DNA from: Phascolarctos cinereus
Taxonomy: Eukaryota > Chordata > Mammalia > Diprotodontia > Phascolarctidae
Assembly (NCBI RefSeq): GCF_002099425.1
Contig: NW_018344009.1
Location: forward strand, 1,360,001 to 1,424,000
DNA length: 64,000 nt
Reading direction: 5' to 3'
Shown one piece after another: positions 10,595-19,763 of the stretch (its first letter is position 1; each line of letters opens with the position of its first letter). The position numbers and the translations under genes were made by a program. Below the pieces are notes generated by a model. The model saw nothing but the letters and a program-made list of their open reading frames with translations, was not told the DNA's origin and did not search any database.

Positions 10595-11531
10595 GGTCAA
10601 AGAGGAAGGTTGTTATGAGATCAGGTAGGACCTCCTGGAGGAAGTGGCATTGGTATTAGACTTTACAGGATGGGTAGAAATCCAGCACAGTGAGGGTGGG
10701 GTATGGGGAAGTTTTCTAGGCAAAGAAAATAGCATAAATAAATAAAAATCAGAGGGATGAAAAAGTATAGGTGTATCCCTTGGACAGAGAGCAGACCATT
10801 GTGACTGGCATAGACAGAATGTGAAGGGTAATGAAATAAGATTAATCCTGTGCTAGATATTGGGAGGGCCTTGAATGTTGGACAAGGGAGTGTGAGCTTT
10901 ACTCTTCCAGCAACAGGGAACTATTGAAGAATCTTGAGCAGAGAAAAACATGACCAGCTCTGCACATAAGAAAGATAATTCTCAGAGTGGCATGATGGAT
11001 GTATCAAATGTATAGATAGGGGTAGGGAGAATCATGGAGGCAAGAAGGCTTGTCAACAGGTTATGGCAATAGCCCAGGTGGATGGTCATGAGGGCCTGTA
11101 CCCGAAAGAGAGAAGAAAGGGGCAGATGCAACAGATATTGCTAAGATTTAGTAACTGATCAGATAGGACAGGTGAGTGAAATAAGAGGCATCAAAGCCAA
11201 CTTCTAAGTTACACACGTGGAAGGGATAGCATGTGGTGCTGCCACAGATAGAAACACACCCTCCAACATCTAGCACTGTCCTATTTTGTAGGACTAATCT
11301 TCTATGATCACTAAGTGTTGCCCATGCCAGTCAAACTGGTCTACTCTGTCCAGTGAATGCATCTGTGTCCTCATACCTCTGAGTCTTCACTAAGAGGAGA
11401 GATTGGTTTAGGGGGAAGATGAAGAACTCAGCTTAGATTGACATTAAGGTGCCAGGTATAGGAGAGAAGCATTGAGGTGGAGATCTCCTATGGGCAGTTC
11501 AGAATGTAGCTGTCGAGCTCTGATTGGAGAT

Positions 11532-11592
<61 letters not shown>

Positions 11593-12095
11593 CAGACAGA
11601 TGATAGATATATGGATGTATATATAGACATACACATATAGATAGACATATACACATATAGACCTATAAATAGATATAGATAGATATTTGAGAATCATCTG
11701 TATAACAGTAATAATTGAAGCCTTAGAAGTGAGTGAATTCACCAAGGGAGAAAGTGTAGTGAGAGAAGAGAATGGTGTCTTGGGAAATACCCACATTCAG
11801 AAAGATTATGCAGAGAGAGAGACAACATGGTTTGAGAGGCAAGAAGAAAATCAGAAGTGTGTAGTGTCTCTGATGCCAGGGGAGAGGAGAATATTCAGCA
11901 GGTTCTCCTGAACAAGACACTATGCCCAAAGTCATAGAGAAATTACAGGGAATGAAGATTTGTTGAAGGTCGCTGATAATTAGGAAGTATTGATGCCCTT
12001 TGAGAGGTCGTTTCAGTCTACTGATGGGAGCAGGATCTATATCACGAAGGAGTAAGAGGACAGTGGGCAGTTAAGGACTGGAAGTGCTAGGCAGA
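10595..12095 (-). mobile_element. long LINE-2 copy, antisense
   Basis: Blocks in antisense L2 order: 'ggccttgaatgttgg', 'aatcttgagcagagaaaaac', 'ggcaatagcccaggtgg', 'gaatcatctgtataac', 'attgaagccttagaagtgag', 'tgagaggtcgtttcag'. About 11225-11400 does not fit and may be a separate insertion. The GATA microsatellite at 11534 lies inside the element. Confidence 0.75.
11534..11690. repeat. (GATA)n microsatellite with degenerate flank
   Basis: About 14 perfect GATA units to about 11591, then GACA, ATAG and TATA variants to about 11690. The minus-strand 'YLSIYLSIYLS' frame across it is low-complexity. Confidence 0.93.
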
Positions 12096-12109
12096 GACAA
12101 AATGTTCCA

Positions 12110-12620
12110 GTTTCTCCATATTGGCACCATGTTAATATCTTTTTTAAGATCATGCCCCTCTTTGAGGCTCTCAGCCGAGCAAGAAACAGAAGCCGTCCAT
12201 GCCCCCTTGGGTTTTACTCTCTAATACATACACACAAACATGTATGAAATTGTAGGGGAAAACTCTGGAATGAAAATTCCTCTGACCAAGGCAGACCGTG
12301 GCTGGATTTCTCATGACATTCCCTTCAGTGTGAGAGCAATCTCGGGGCAGCTGAATTAATGCCAAGAACAGTCAGTTTTGGCCATCCCAGGGACACCATC
12401 AATTCTCCCTTCAGCCTTAGAAGGCTTTGAGGAAGGGGTAGAATTTCAAGAACAAAATGAATGATTGAAGGGATTATCTGGAGATTGTCCCAATTTAGAA
12501 AACATGGGGGAAGTTAATTGTCTCGAAACTGGGGGGCAGGTCAGTCTTGTGGATGTGCATTGGATTTCGATCAGACCCCGGTGAAAGTTTAATTTGTTGC
12601 TTATGTAGTTAACAAGCTTT
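12110..12620. other. non-repeat block, candidate conserved noncoding sequence
   Basis: No repeat family recognised. From 12430 to 12620 the text holds 'gggattatctgg', 'aagttaattgtctcg' and 'gaaagtttaatttg', a small cluster of TAATT-type homeodomain cores, with low internal redundancy. Regulatory identity is inference. Confidence 0.3.
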
Positions 12621-12984
12621 CCCTTTCACCCTTTCATCCTTGTGTGCAGCCACTGATCACCCAGGGAACTAGAGATTCGGGTTGTAAGAGAAGGATTTTG
12701 GCTGGCTCTGCAGTTTGTCCCCAGATTCTCTGCCAGAAATGACTTAGATGGGAGAGAAGGTATTGCTAAAGAAATTATGGAAAAGACTAGTTGCACTGGT
12801 AGAAAGAAAGCATTCCCTCTTCCAGCAGCACTGGCATGGAGGCTAATTGAAGAACAGAAGGGAGAACCTTGGATCTGTTGACTTAGAAGTCCTTTCTTTA
12901 CAGGGTCCCCCTTGAAAGTAGATCGATCTTCTAAAGGACCTCTCAAACTCCTCCCAGGCCCCGATCACATGTTTCAGAGAATGG

Positions 12985-13460
12985 GTTTACTAAACATGTA
13001 TTGTGTTCACTCTATGTGTGGGACTGGAATCAAACATTTCTTTGATTTGGTTGTAGTCCCAAAAAATTAAACTTTTTCTCATTCATTCAATATAACTTTG
13101 CTGAATACAAAGTCCTGACCAAAATACTGAAAGAAATTAAAAAACAAGGAAGTTTTAAGAATTTACAATCTAGGTTAGACACTAGACATGGATTCATTGA
13201 AAAGTTTATAGCATGGGCCTGATATGTTGAGAACCAAATATGAGGTGTGAGTAGTGCCAAGGCAGTGCAGAAATATAGGTCCTTAGAGCACTTCCTTCCA
13301 ATGTATACACCATGGCAGAAGAGCAGTGATGAGGGGCATGAAAGTTCAGAGGAGGCTAGATCACTGTGAGCTGGGAAATCAGGGAAGTCTTCAAAGCTTA
13401 GGTGGAATTTGAGGTAGGATCTGAATGATTGGTGGTATTTAGATTGGCAGAGAGGAAGAA
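12985..13460 (-). mobile_element. LINE-2 3' end, antisense, diverged
   Basis: Opens with a decayed L2 terminus ('tttactaaacatgtattgtg'). After an interval of unclear identity (about 13030-13110) it runs through 'aagaatttacaatctagg', 'ggaagtcttcaaagctta' and 'ggtaggatctgaatgattgg', in antisense L2 order. An SRP RNA pseudogene interrupts it on the right. Confidence 0.6.
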
Positions 13461-13462
13461 GA

Positions 13463-13741
13463 GGCCATACCACAGTGGTACATGCCTGTAATCTCTTCCC
13501 AACCTACCCAACCCCCACCCCCATGTAGCTAAAACTAGAGTTCTGAGTTACAGTGGACTAACATCAATTGGATGTCTGTACTAAGTCTGGAACAAATATG
13601 GTTACCTCCAGAGTGGGAGATGCCACCAGGCTGCTTGAGGAGCCCGGGTCAAAAATGGAGCAAAGTTTCTATGATGATGAGTCGTGGGATTGGACCCTTG
13701 AATAGCACTTCCACATTGGGTTAGATAGGGAGGCCTAGTTT
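13463..13741 (+). pseudogene. SRP (7SL) RNA pseudogene, near full length
   Basis: 7SL RNA is the RNA scaffold of the signal recognition particle. Matches to the mammalian 7SL sequence occur in order: 'catgcctgtaatctc' near the 5' end, 'gagttctgagttacagtgg', 'gtctgtactaagtctgg', 'aaatatggttacctcc', 'gccaccaggctgc', 'aaaaatggagcaaag', 'gtcgtgggattggaccc', 'ttgaatagcacttccac' and a decayed 3' end near 13741. The order and spacing of helix 5-8 sequence are kept, but many substitutions and a C-rich replacement after 'aatctc' rule out a working gene. A TATG-rich tail follows instead of a clean poly-A, and I see no convincing target-site duplication. Confidence 0.85.
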
Positions 13742-13783
13742 CAAATATATGTATGTATGTATTTATGCATGGTATGTATGTAT
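13742..13783. repeat. short (TATG)n tract
   Basis: 'atatatgtatgtatg' and imperfect units directly after the SRP RNA pseudogene; possibly a decayed A-rich tail. Confidence 0.75.
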
Positions 13784-14293
13784 ATTTGAAATTGGAAGAA
13801 ATATTCAACTTCAGCTGAAGGTTAGTAAAAATAAAGATATATTTTTCATGTACATATGAATCACATATAAAAATTGAATTTCAAGTGAATGAGAAGAGTA
13901 TTCAGTGAATGAATAGGAAGAGAATGAATGAGCCCTGAGGAAAGTGCAGAGTGCCCACACTGTACTCTGGCTCTGCATTGAGATAGGCTCAGAGGGAGAA
14001 GATATAGATATATCGAAGTCTAGGACTTCAATCCCGCCCCATCACCATCCCTAGACCCGAATGGAAGAACTGTGATAATGTAAGGATGTTAATTAGATTT
14101 AACCACATACTATTTGTATAAATCAGGCATCTTCTGAGCTCTTCTAAGTCTGTTGGAGAAAACCAGTGTTTGGTGGTGGTGTATGTATGAGGGCATGGGG
14201 GTGGGGAGGAAAGGTGGGAAAGGTACAACGTACGTGTGACAGTGATAGTTGCACAGCAATATTCAGGCCACATCAAACCCTATATCTAGAACA
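13784..14293. other. unassigned sequence, no gene seen
   Basis: About 13790-13850 ('ggttagtaaaaataaagat') resembles 14875-14905 ('gtttagtaaaaataaagcc'), so both are probably pieces of one old repeat. The rest has no recognised repeat or exon. Confidence 0.4.
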
Positions 14294-14400
14294 ATGCAGG
14301 GCAGGGGTTCTTCACCTTTTTCTGAAGTATTGGCCTTTTGGCAGTGTCTTCTGAAGCCTATGGGCTCCTTCTCAGAATCACATGTATGGGAGTTTTAATT
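14294..14400 (-). mobile_element. half copy of a TIR-bearing DNA-transposon MITE
   Basis: 'aggggttcttcacctttttc', 'ggcagtgtcttctgaagcc' and 'ctccttctcagaatc' match the reverse complement of the right half of the complete MITE at 60662-60855. The copy stops where the antisense L1 begins. Confidence 0.6.
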
Positions 14401-14401
14401 T

Positions 14402-14835
14402 TATTTATTTTTAATATACTTTTTTTAAATTTTGAGTTCCATATTCTCTTCCTCTCTCCCATCCATTGAGAAGGCAAGTGATTCAATATTAATTATACAT
14501 ATAAAGTTACACAAAACATATTTCTATATTAGCCATGTTTAAAAAAAACACAATAAAAGGTAAGAAACATAAAGTGAAAAAAAATATGCTTCATTCTGCA
14601 CTCAGAGTTCATCATTTCTCTCTCTGGAGGTGGATAGAATTTTTCATCATAAATCCTTTGAAATTGTCATCAAAACAGCTGTCTTTCACAATTGATGCCC
14701 TTACAATATTGCCATTTATGTTCTTCTAGTTCTGCTCCCTTCACTTTACATCAATTTATATATGTCTTCCCAGGTTTTTCTGAAATTATCCTACTTGTAA
14801 TTTCATATAGTATAATAATATTCCATCACCATGTG
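14402..14835 (-). mobile_element. LINE-1 3' end, antisense
   Basis: 'attttgagttccatattc', 'cacaaaacatatttcta', 'tctctctggaggtggatag' and 'cccaggtttttctgaaatta' are the reverse complement of the marsupial L1 3' UTR and ORF2 end. Only the last 430 bases or so are present. Confidence 0.85.
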
Positions 14836-14904
14836 GTTTTTTTTAAAGTTGTAGTTAGAAGAAATGCTTATTTTCAGTTAGAGTTTAGTAAAAATAAAGC
14901 CACC

Positions 14905-15215
14905 TTCAAGGCCATTGGAACAAATTGTTCCCATCTGTCCATTCCACCAAGGGAAGTCTTCACGTGCTTGAGGCAGATGCTCTCCCAACTCACTGATGGG
15001 TTTGAGGCCTGTCATTTGCCTCCAATCTGGTTTAACTTGTATGCCTAGATGGTTTTACCTGGGTGTGACCCCTGTGCATGCCACAGCTTCTTGGTAAAAG
15101 CTGGATGAATCAGGTGGACACCAAAAGTGAATGAGCAGTCCTGGAAAGGGCTCAGCAAGCCCTCACACCAGAGGTGCTAGTCCTCCCTAGCACCCCATAC
15201 AGTAAGAGGGGTGAG
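14905..15215 (+). mobile_element. MAR1 (RTE-derived marsupial element) fragment
   Basis: 'ggccattggaacaaattgtt', 'tccattccaccaagggaag', 'caactcactgatgggtttga' and 'tttacctgggtgtgac' parallel the longer MAR1 copy at 33264-33740. Strand is relative to that copy. Confidence 0.8.
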
Positions 15216-15254
15216 GAGGCTGTTCCAGTACGATCCTTGTAAGGATGCCAGAGA

Positions 15255-15350
15255 CAAAGGAAGAACAGATTGGATTTGGTGCTTCATTGAATATGGGGAG
15301 GCAAGGGAAAAGGAAGGGTTAAAGATGACCCTAAGATTCCCTCCTCCATC
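15255..15350 (-). mobile_element. LINE-2 fragment, antisense
   Basis: 'agattggatttggtgc' and 'aagatgaccctaagattc' match the antisense L2 stretch around 'gattggatgtgggg..gatgactccc'. Short. Confidence 0.5.
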
Positions 15351-16480
15351 CCTCTCCCATGGCCAGGAGATGGATCAGGTACTCAGGATGCCTCAGGTCT
15401 GATGACTATTTGGCAGATGAGCTTCAGAATTTCTTCCGTAAAATCAATGAGACTTTATGAAAAACAATAACTACAAGAAAAATACAGAGGGGGTTGAACT
15501 ATTTAGACCTCCCTCTGGATTGTTCACATCCTTTATCTCAGTTATTTTTGGAAATATCTCTGGGTAAATATATCATGGGGGAAATAACAGAGGTCATGCA
15601 GCCAGTATGGATGTGGTAGAGATGGGGCTTGACCCCGGGTTGCCCACTTTCCAGCCTAGTATGTTGGTCAGTTTTCCCCCTCTGGAGTGGGTCTGCAGTG
15701 GGTTTCCTCCCACTGGGAGGAAGAAGTTAGTTCTAATTCTGAATGCAAATAGTGGGAAGCTTTTCACAAAGGTCTATTTGTCCATTCCCCTGCCTCCATG
15801 CAGCATCATCTCTGAGGTATCCTGGAGAGGCAGGGGTCCTTCAGCTATCCTGAGAGTGTGGATAAAGCGTGCCAGGAGCCAGGACTGTGAGATGGGACTG
15901 TGTTCTCCTCCTTTTTCTCCAGGCAGGCAACGCTTGAGATAATGGATGTAAAATGCTCTGATGTCTTGGCAAGTGGGATTTAAATATGAGGTGTTGGTGA
16001 TTCAAGACATTTACAAAGAGTGGTATTTAAACATTCATCTGGAGGCCCTCACAGACGCCTTCACTTTCCCCTGACATTTAGAGCCAATTGGACACTGCTG
16101 CTCTAAGGATGACCTATCCTTGTGACTGGCCCCAGGAAATTCAGCTCATCAGGACCTCCCTGTCTTGGATGCATTTCAACAGGTCTTACAGCTGCTGGAC
16201 AAAGGTCATCTCAGCCATCCTCCTGCCTTTGCCTGCTATTTCCCATGCTTGACAGAGCATACCTTTTTTTTTTTTAAGCTAGTAGAAGATGTGGGGAGAA
16301 GAGCTACAAGATGGGGTTGGGGGAAGGCCCCAGGGGAAATTGAAGATGAAGTGAGAGGAAAGGGATGAAGTTTGCTCATATTGGCTCCTTGGGCATGCCC
16401 CCAGCTTCTAGACAACACGTTGCCTCCTGCAGGGGCTGCCTGGTATTCAGATTGCTTGAGAGGCTCAACCAGTAGGAACT
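15350..16480. other. mostly non-repeat sequence
   Basis: A weak antisense MIR remnant lies near 15580-15680. From 15950 to 16160 the text ('gtaaaatgctctgatgtc', 'gtggtatttaaacattcatc') has no repeat signature and could be conserved noncoding sequence. The plus-strand frame 15607-15942 has no recognisable domain. Confidence 0.3.
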
Positions 16481-16494
16481 AATTGAATTTTAAA

Positions 16495-16712
16495 AACTAG
16501 CAAGCATTCATATAGCACCTCAAGTTCTGCAAAGACATTCACAAATATTGCTTTGTTCTCACAGCAACCCTATGAGGTAAGTGCTATTGTTATCATCCCG
16601 GTTTTACCAGTGAGGGAACTGAGGTAGACAAGAGGTCAAGTGACTTGCCCAGGGTCACACAGCTACTAAGTGCCTGAGGCAGGGTTTGAACTCAGATCGG
16701 GCACTTTTGGCT
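16495..16712 (-). mobile_element. full-length MIR, antisense
   Basis: 'tatagcacctcaagttctgc', 'cagcaaccctatgaggtaag', 'agtgacttgcccagggtcac' and 'gggtttgaactcagatc' cover nearly the whole MIR. Confidence 0.88.
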
Positions 16713-16849
16713 GATGGAGAGGCCTCTGTCTAGAGAGACCAAGCCTTCCTGGATGAGCATCACCTGTCTCTGTCCTCAGTATTCACATACTCAGTTTTAG
16801 AGCTATACGTTAGATCTCATGGACTACATTTGACAGGTCTGGAAAGGCA

Positions 16850-16965
16850 TATTATTTCAAAATAAATTTTCACGAATAAGTCTTATTTTCACATTGCCTA
16901 CATTTCCCCTATGTCTTTTCCCCTCCCTTCTTCCAGAGAGCTATCCCTTAAAACAAGTTTTTTTT
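16850..16965 (-). mobile_element. LINE-1-like 3' UTR piece, antisense
   Basis: 'tcttattttcacattgcc' to 'agagagctatcccttaaaac' resembles the block at 30490-30705 ('agaataccatcttttataac'). Assignment to an L1 3' UTR is from memory. Confidence 0.4.
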
Positions 16966-16982
16966 TCAAGAAAAGGAGGAAG

Positions 16983-17210
16983 AGGGGCAGCTAAGTAGTG
17001 CAGTGGATAGAGCACTGGCCCTAGAGTCAGGCAGACCTGAGTTCAAATCCAGTGTCAGACAACACACTTGGCACTAGCTGTGTGACCCTGGCAAGTCACT
17101 TAACCTCTGTCTGCCTCTGTTTCTCCAACTACAAAATAGAGATGATAATAGCACCTACCTCCCAGAATTGCTATGAGGATTAAATGGGATAATACAGGTA
17201 AATTTGAGGC
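16983..17210 (+). mobile_element. full-length tRNA/MIR-type SINE, sense
   Basis: Head 'ggggcagctaagtagtgcag', then 'gagttcaaatccagtgtcag', 'agctgtgtgaccctgg' and a MIR-like 3' half ('gataatagcacctacctccc'). Confidence 0.9.
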
Positions 17211-17394
17211 AGAGGTAGTAATGTGAGGCAGTTGGGCTAGCCTGCAGAGGAGCAGATGGGAGGTTTGGGGCACTGCTAAAGGAGAATCCGGACAGCTCCA
17301 GAGCATAGACGGGGGCAGGGAGTAACCCTATGAGCCTCCTTGTACATATTGGGGGCAGGAATCAAAAGGTGAGACAGAGAGAGAAAATTCACCA

Positions 17395-18020
17395 TCAACT
17401 CCTCCCTTCCATTCCCTCTCACGCTACTGATTCAATGCCTACCTGTCTTCCTCTTGCCTCCTCCAGGAAGCCTTCCCTGGCTGCCCCTAGCCTTTCTCAC
17501 CTCTCCCTGCTTTGGTCACCTGCCATTTTCTAGCCAAACCACTCACTTGACACTTAGTATGCAGGTCCTGGTCCATACAATTACTGATTTATTGAGCTAG
17601 AAGGGACCTTAGAGGCCATCTAATGGAACCTTCTCTGTTTACAGATGGGGAAACTGAGTCTCAGAGATGTGGAATGACCTACTGAAGATCATACAGGTAG
17701 TGCCAGGAGTAGGATTTGAATTCAGGCTGTCTGGCTCCAAAGCCAGTGTTCTCTCTAGTACGCCAGGCAGGTGTTAGCTATTTCCTGTCTACTAGTCTGT
17801 CCCTAACATTAGACTGGGAGCTTCCTGAGGGCAGGGACTGTTTTCTGCTTTTCTTTGCAATCCCAGTGCTTATACTGTGTATATTATGCTAGTAAGTGCT
17901 TAATAAATGTTAATTAACTAACCAGACCACAAATTCCTTGAGGGTAAGGGATATTCCTTTAACTTCTTAGAAACAGTCTCAGAACATAGCACTCCTCCTG
18001 GTCCACAGGAGGCATATCTC
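17395..18020 (+). mobile_element. LINE-2 3' end, sense, split by a SINE, plus a second L2 tail
   Basis: 17395-17575 ('cctcctccaggaagccttcc') and 17772-17930 ('agactgggagcttcctgagg', 'agtaagtgcttaataaatg') are the two halves of one L2 3' region. A second decayed L2 tail ('ccacaaattccttgaggg') follows at 17932-18020. Confidence 0.85.
17580..17771 (-). mobile_element. SINE, antisense, inserted in L2
   Basis: 'agctagaagggaccttagag', 'acagatggggaaactgag' and 'ggatttgaattcaggctg' are a complete antisense SINE lying between collinear L2 halves. Confidence 0.85.
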
Positions 18021-18480
18021 TTCGACTGACTCTGCCAGTGAACAGTGTTCAGGGCCCAAGACTGAAGTAGAGGAAGAGAGTGAGTTGGATTCTATTTGGG
18101 AAAATTGTGTCATATTTTGGATGCTCCCAACCTATTTCCTGATACAAAAAGCCTGTCTTCCCAAACCAAGAGTCTCCTGGGGAAGCTGTGCCATTGAAAA
18201 ATAGACAATACCAGGCACGATCTCCAAAACATCAACATTGTGGGTGACACAAGCACAATGGAGAGGTTGACAGCGGGCATAAGTGGGCTCTAGTGGATGG
18301 TGAGTGAAAAGTGGAGGAAGGGTCATGGTCACAGGCATGCCTGACCATTAAGAGGAGGCAGCTTAGGGACCGACCGACTAAGTGAAAGGAATAATAAAGG
18401 ATTAACCCAAGTGCAGTATAGGCGGCCACAAAAGCCTGGAGGCCCAGAGGAGGGCTGGGTTTAAAGAACATTTTTAGAGG
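18020..18480. other. non-repeat sequence, no gene seen
   Basis: No repeat family recognised. Two overlapping minus-strand frames of 68-79 codons show no domain. Confidence 0.35.
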
Positions 18481-18795
18481 GTTTCTGGGATGACATTGGG
18501 CAGTAATGGCATAGGATGAATGAGAAGCCTTCTAAATTGGCACCAGAAGAGGGGGTATCTTGTCAATCTGAGCAAAGATCCATCAATGTATCAAAGCATC
18601 GATTGATTGGCCACTGGTGGGGTGGGAGGAGGGAGGGGAAATGGCCCCAGACCTGTCAATGACTCAGACCTCTCAGCTCCTGGGCCTCTGGCTCCTCACT
18701 CAACCGAATGCTGATTTCCCTTTTTAATTAACTGCTGCTGACTTAGGGTGGTATTTTCCATCTCAACCTCATTTGCCCAAAGAAATGAGTTGGTA
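18480..18795. promoter_or_regulatory. candidate regulatory block with clustered motifs
   Basis: Motifs seen: TCF/LEF-like 'atcaaagc' near 18591, 'atcgattgattgg' (CUT/PBX/CCAAT-like) near 18599, AP-1/MAF-like 'tgactcag' at 18660, palindromic 'ttaattaa' at 18724 and MAF half-site-like 'tgctgactta' at 18736. There is no repeat signature. That it acts as an enhancer is inference; no expression evidence is available. Confidence 0.3.
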
Positions 18796-18829
18796 GAGTC
18801 TAATGCAGTCTGTTAAAGCTCCATGACCT

Positions 18830-18830
<1 letters not shown>

Positions 18831-18898
<68 letters not shown>
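18831..18898. repeat. (CT)n microsatellite
   Basis: About 34 uninterrupted CT units. Confidence 0.97.
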
Positions 18899-18900
<2 letters not shown>

Positions 18901-19148
18901 CCCCCTTTCTGGCTTCACTCACCATGCCCCACATGTCTACTATAGCCACAGGTACAAACCAGCCCACACTCAGAATGGAGACCCGTATGGTCTTGGAGTA
19001 AGGGTGTCTAGGTAGAAAGGTGTATTGGGGGCAGGGTGAGAGCATTTAGAAAATGTGTAGCCTGGTCCCCTGCCTCTGAGACGTAGGTTGGGTGCCCCAT
19101 CCTCCATCTTCCTCCCCTCCCCTTCTCATGCGTGCTGGGGGTGATGAC

Positions 19149-19418
19149 AAGTATTTATTAAGTGCTTACCACGTGCCAGGCACCTCTGAGGATACAGAGG
19201 AAGGCAAAAACATGGTCCTGCTCTCAAGGAGGAACGTGATGAGAATCCCTCACATTCTAATGGGACTCAATGAACATGAAGCAATGTGATGCTATTATGA
19301 ACTTTGTGATTAGTCTGCAAGCTCTATGAGGGCAGGGACTGTATCTTCATCTTTGCCTCACCAGTACCTAGCCACTTCTTGCACATAATAGGGACTTAAT
19401 TATTTGAATTGAATTGAC
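19149..19418. mobile_element. LINE-2 3' ends, antisense then sense
   Basis: 19149-19290 is antisense ('tttattaagtgcttaccacg', 'gctctcaaggagg'). 19308-19418 is sense ('ctgcaagctctatgagggc', 'cacataatagggacttaat'). They are two separate L2 tails arranged head to head. Confidence 0.8.
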
Positions 19419-19569
19419 TGCCTCTATTTACATGGCTAGGTAATCTCTCTGCTTTTCTCTCTCCACACTCCCAATCTAGCCCTCTGCCACGTTGTATCTT
19501 CTTATTCCAGGTCATTCCCACCTTTCTTTCTAAGAAGGAGCAGATACAGGAAGACAACCTTGCAAATAT

Positions 19570-19750
19570 GAGTAAATGAGGTACAGTGCAAAGAAACACT
19601 GTCACAGGAGGTTGAGGACCTGAGTTCAAATCCTGTCTCTGATACTTACTTCCTGTGTGACACTGAGCAAATCATTCAACTCTCTTGAATATTAAATGAG
19701 GGGTTGGACTAAAGACCCTCCGAGGTATCCCATAGAGCTAGAACCCAAAT
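19570..19750 (+). mobile_element. SINE, sense
   Basis: 'cctgagttcaaatcctgtct', 'cctgtgtgacactgagc' and 'ggggttggactaaagaccc' end in the 'ctagaaccc' type tail. Confidence 0.82.
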
Positions 19751-19763
19751 GAGAATCAGAAAA

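Noticed and set aside
13460-13475. 'ggccataccac', the opening of 5S rRNA
   Set aside because: What follows is 7SL RNA sequence, not 5S. The similarity is 11 bases only.
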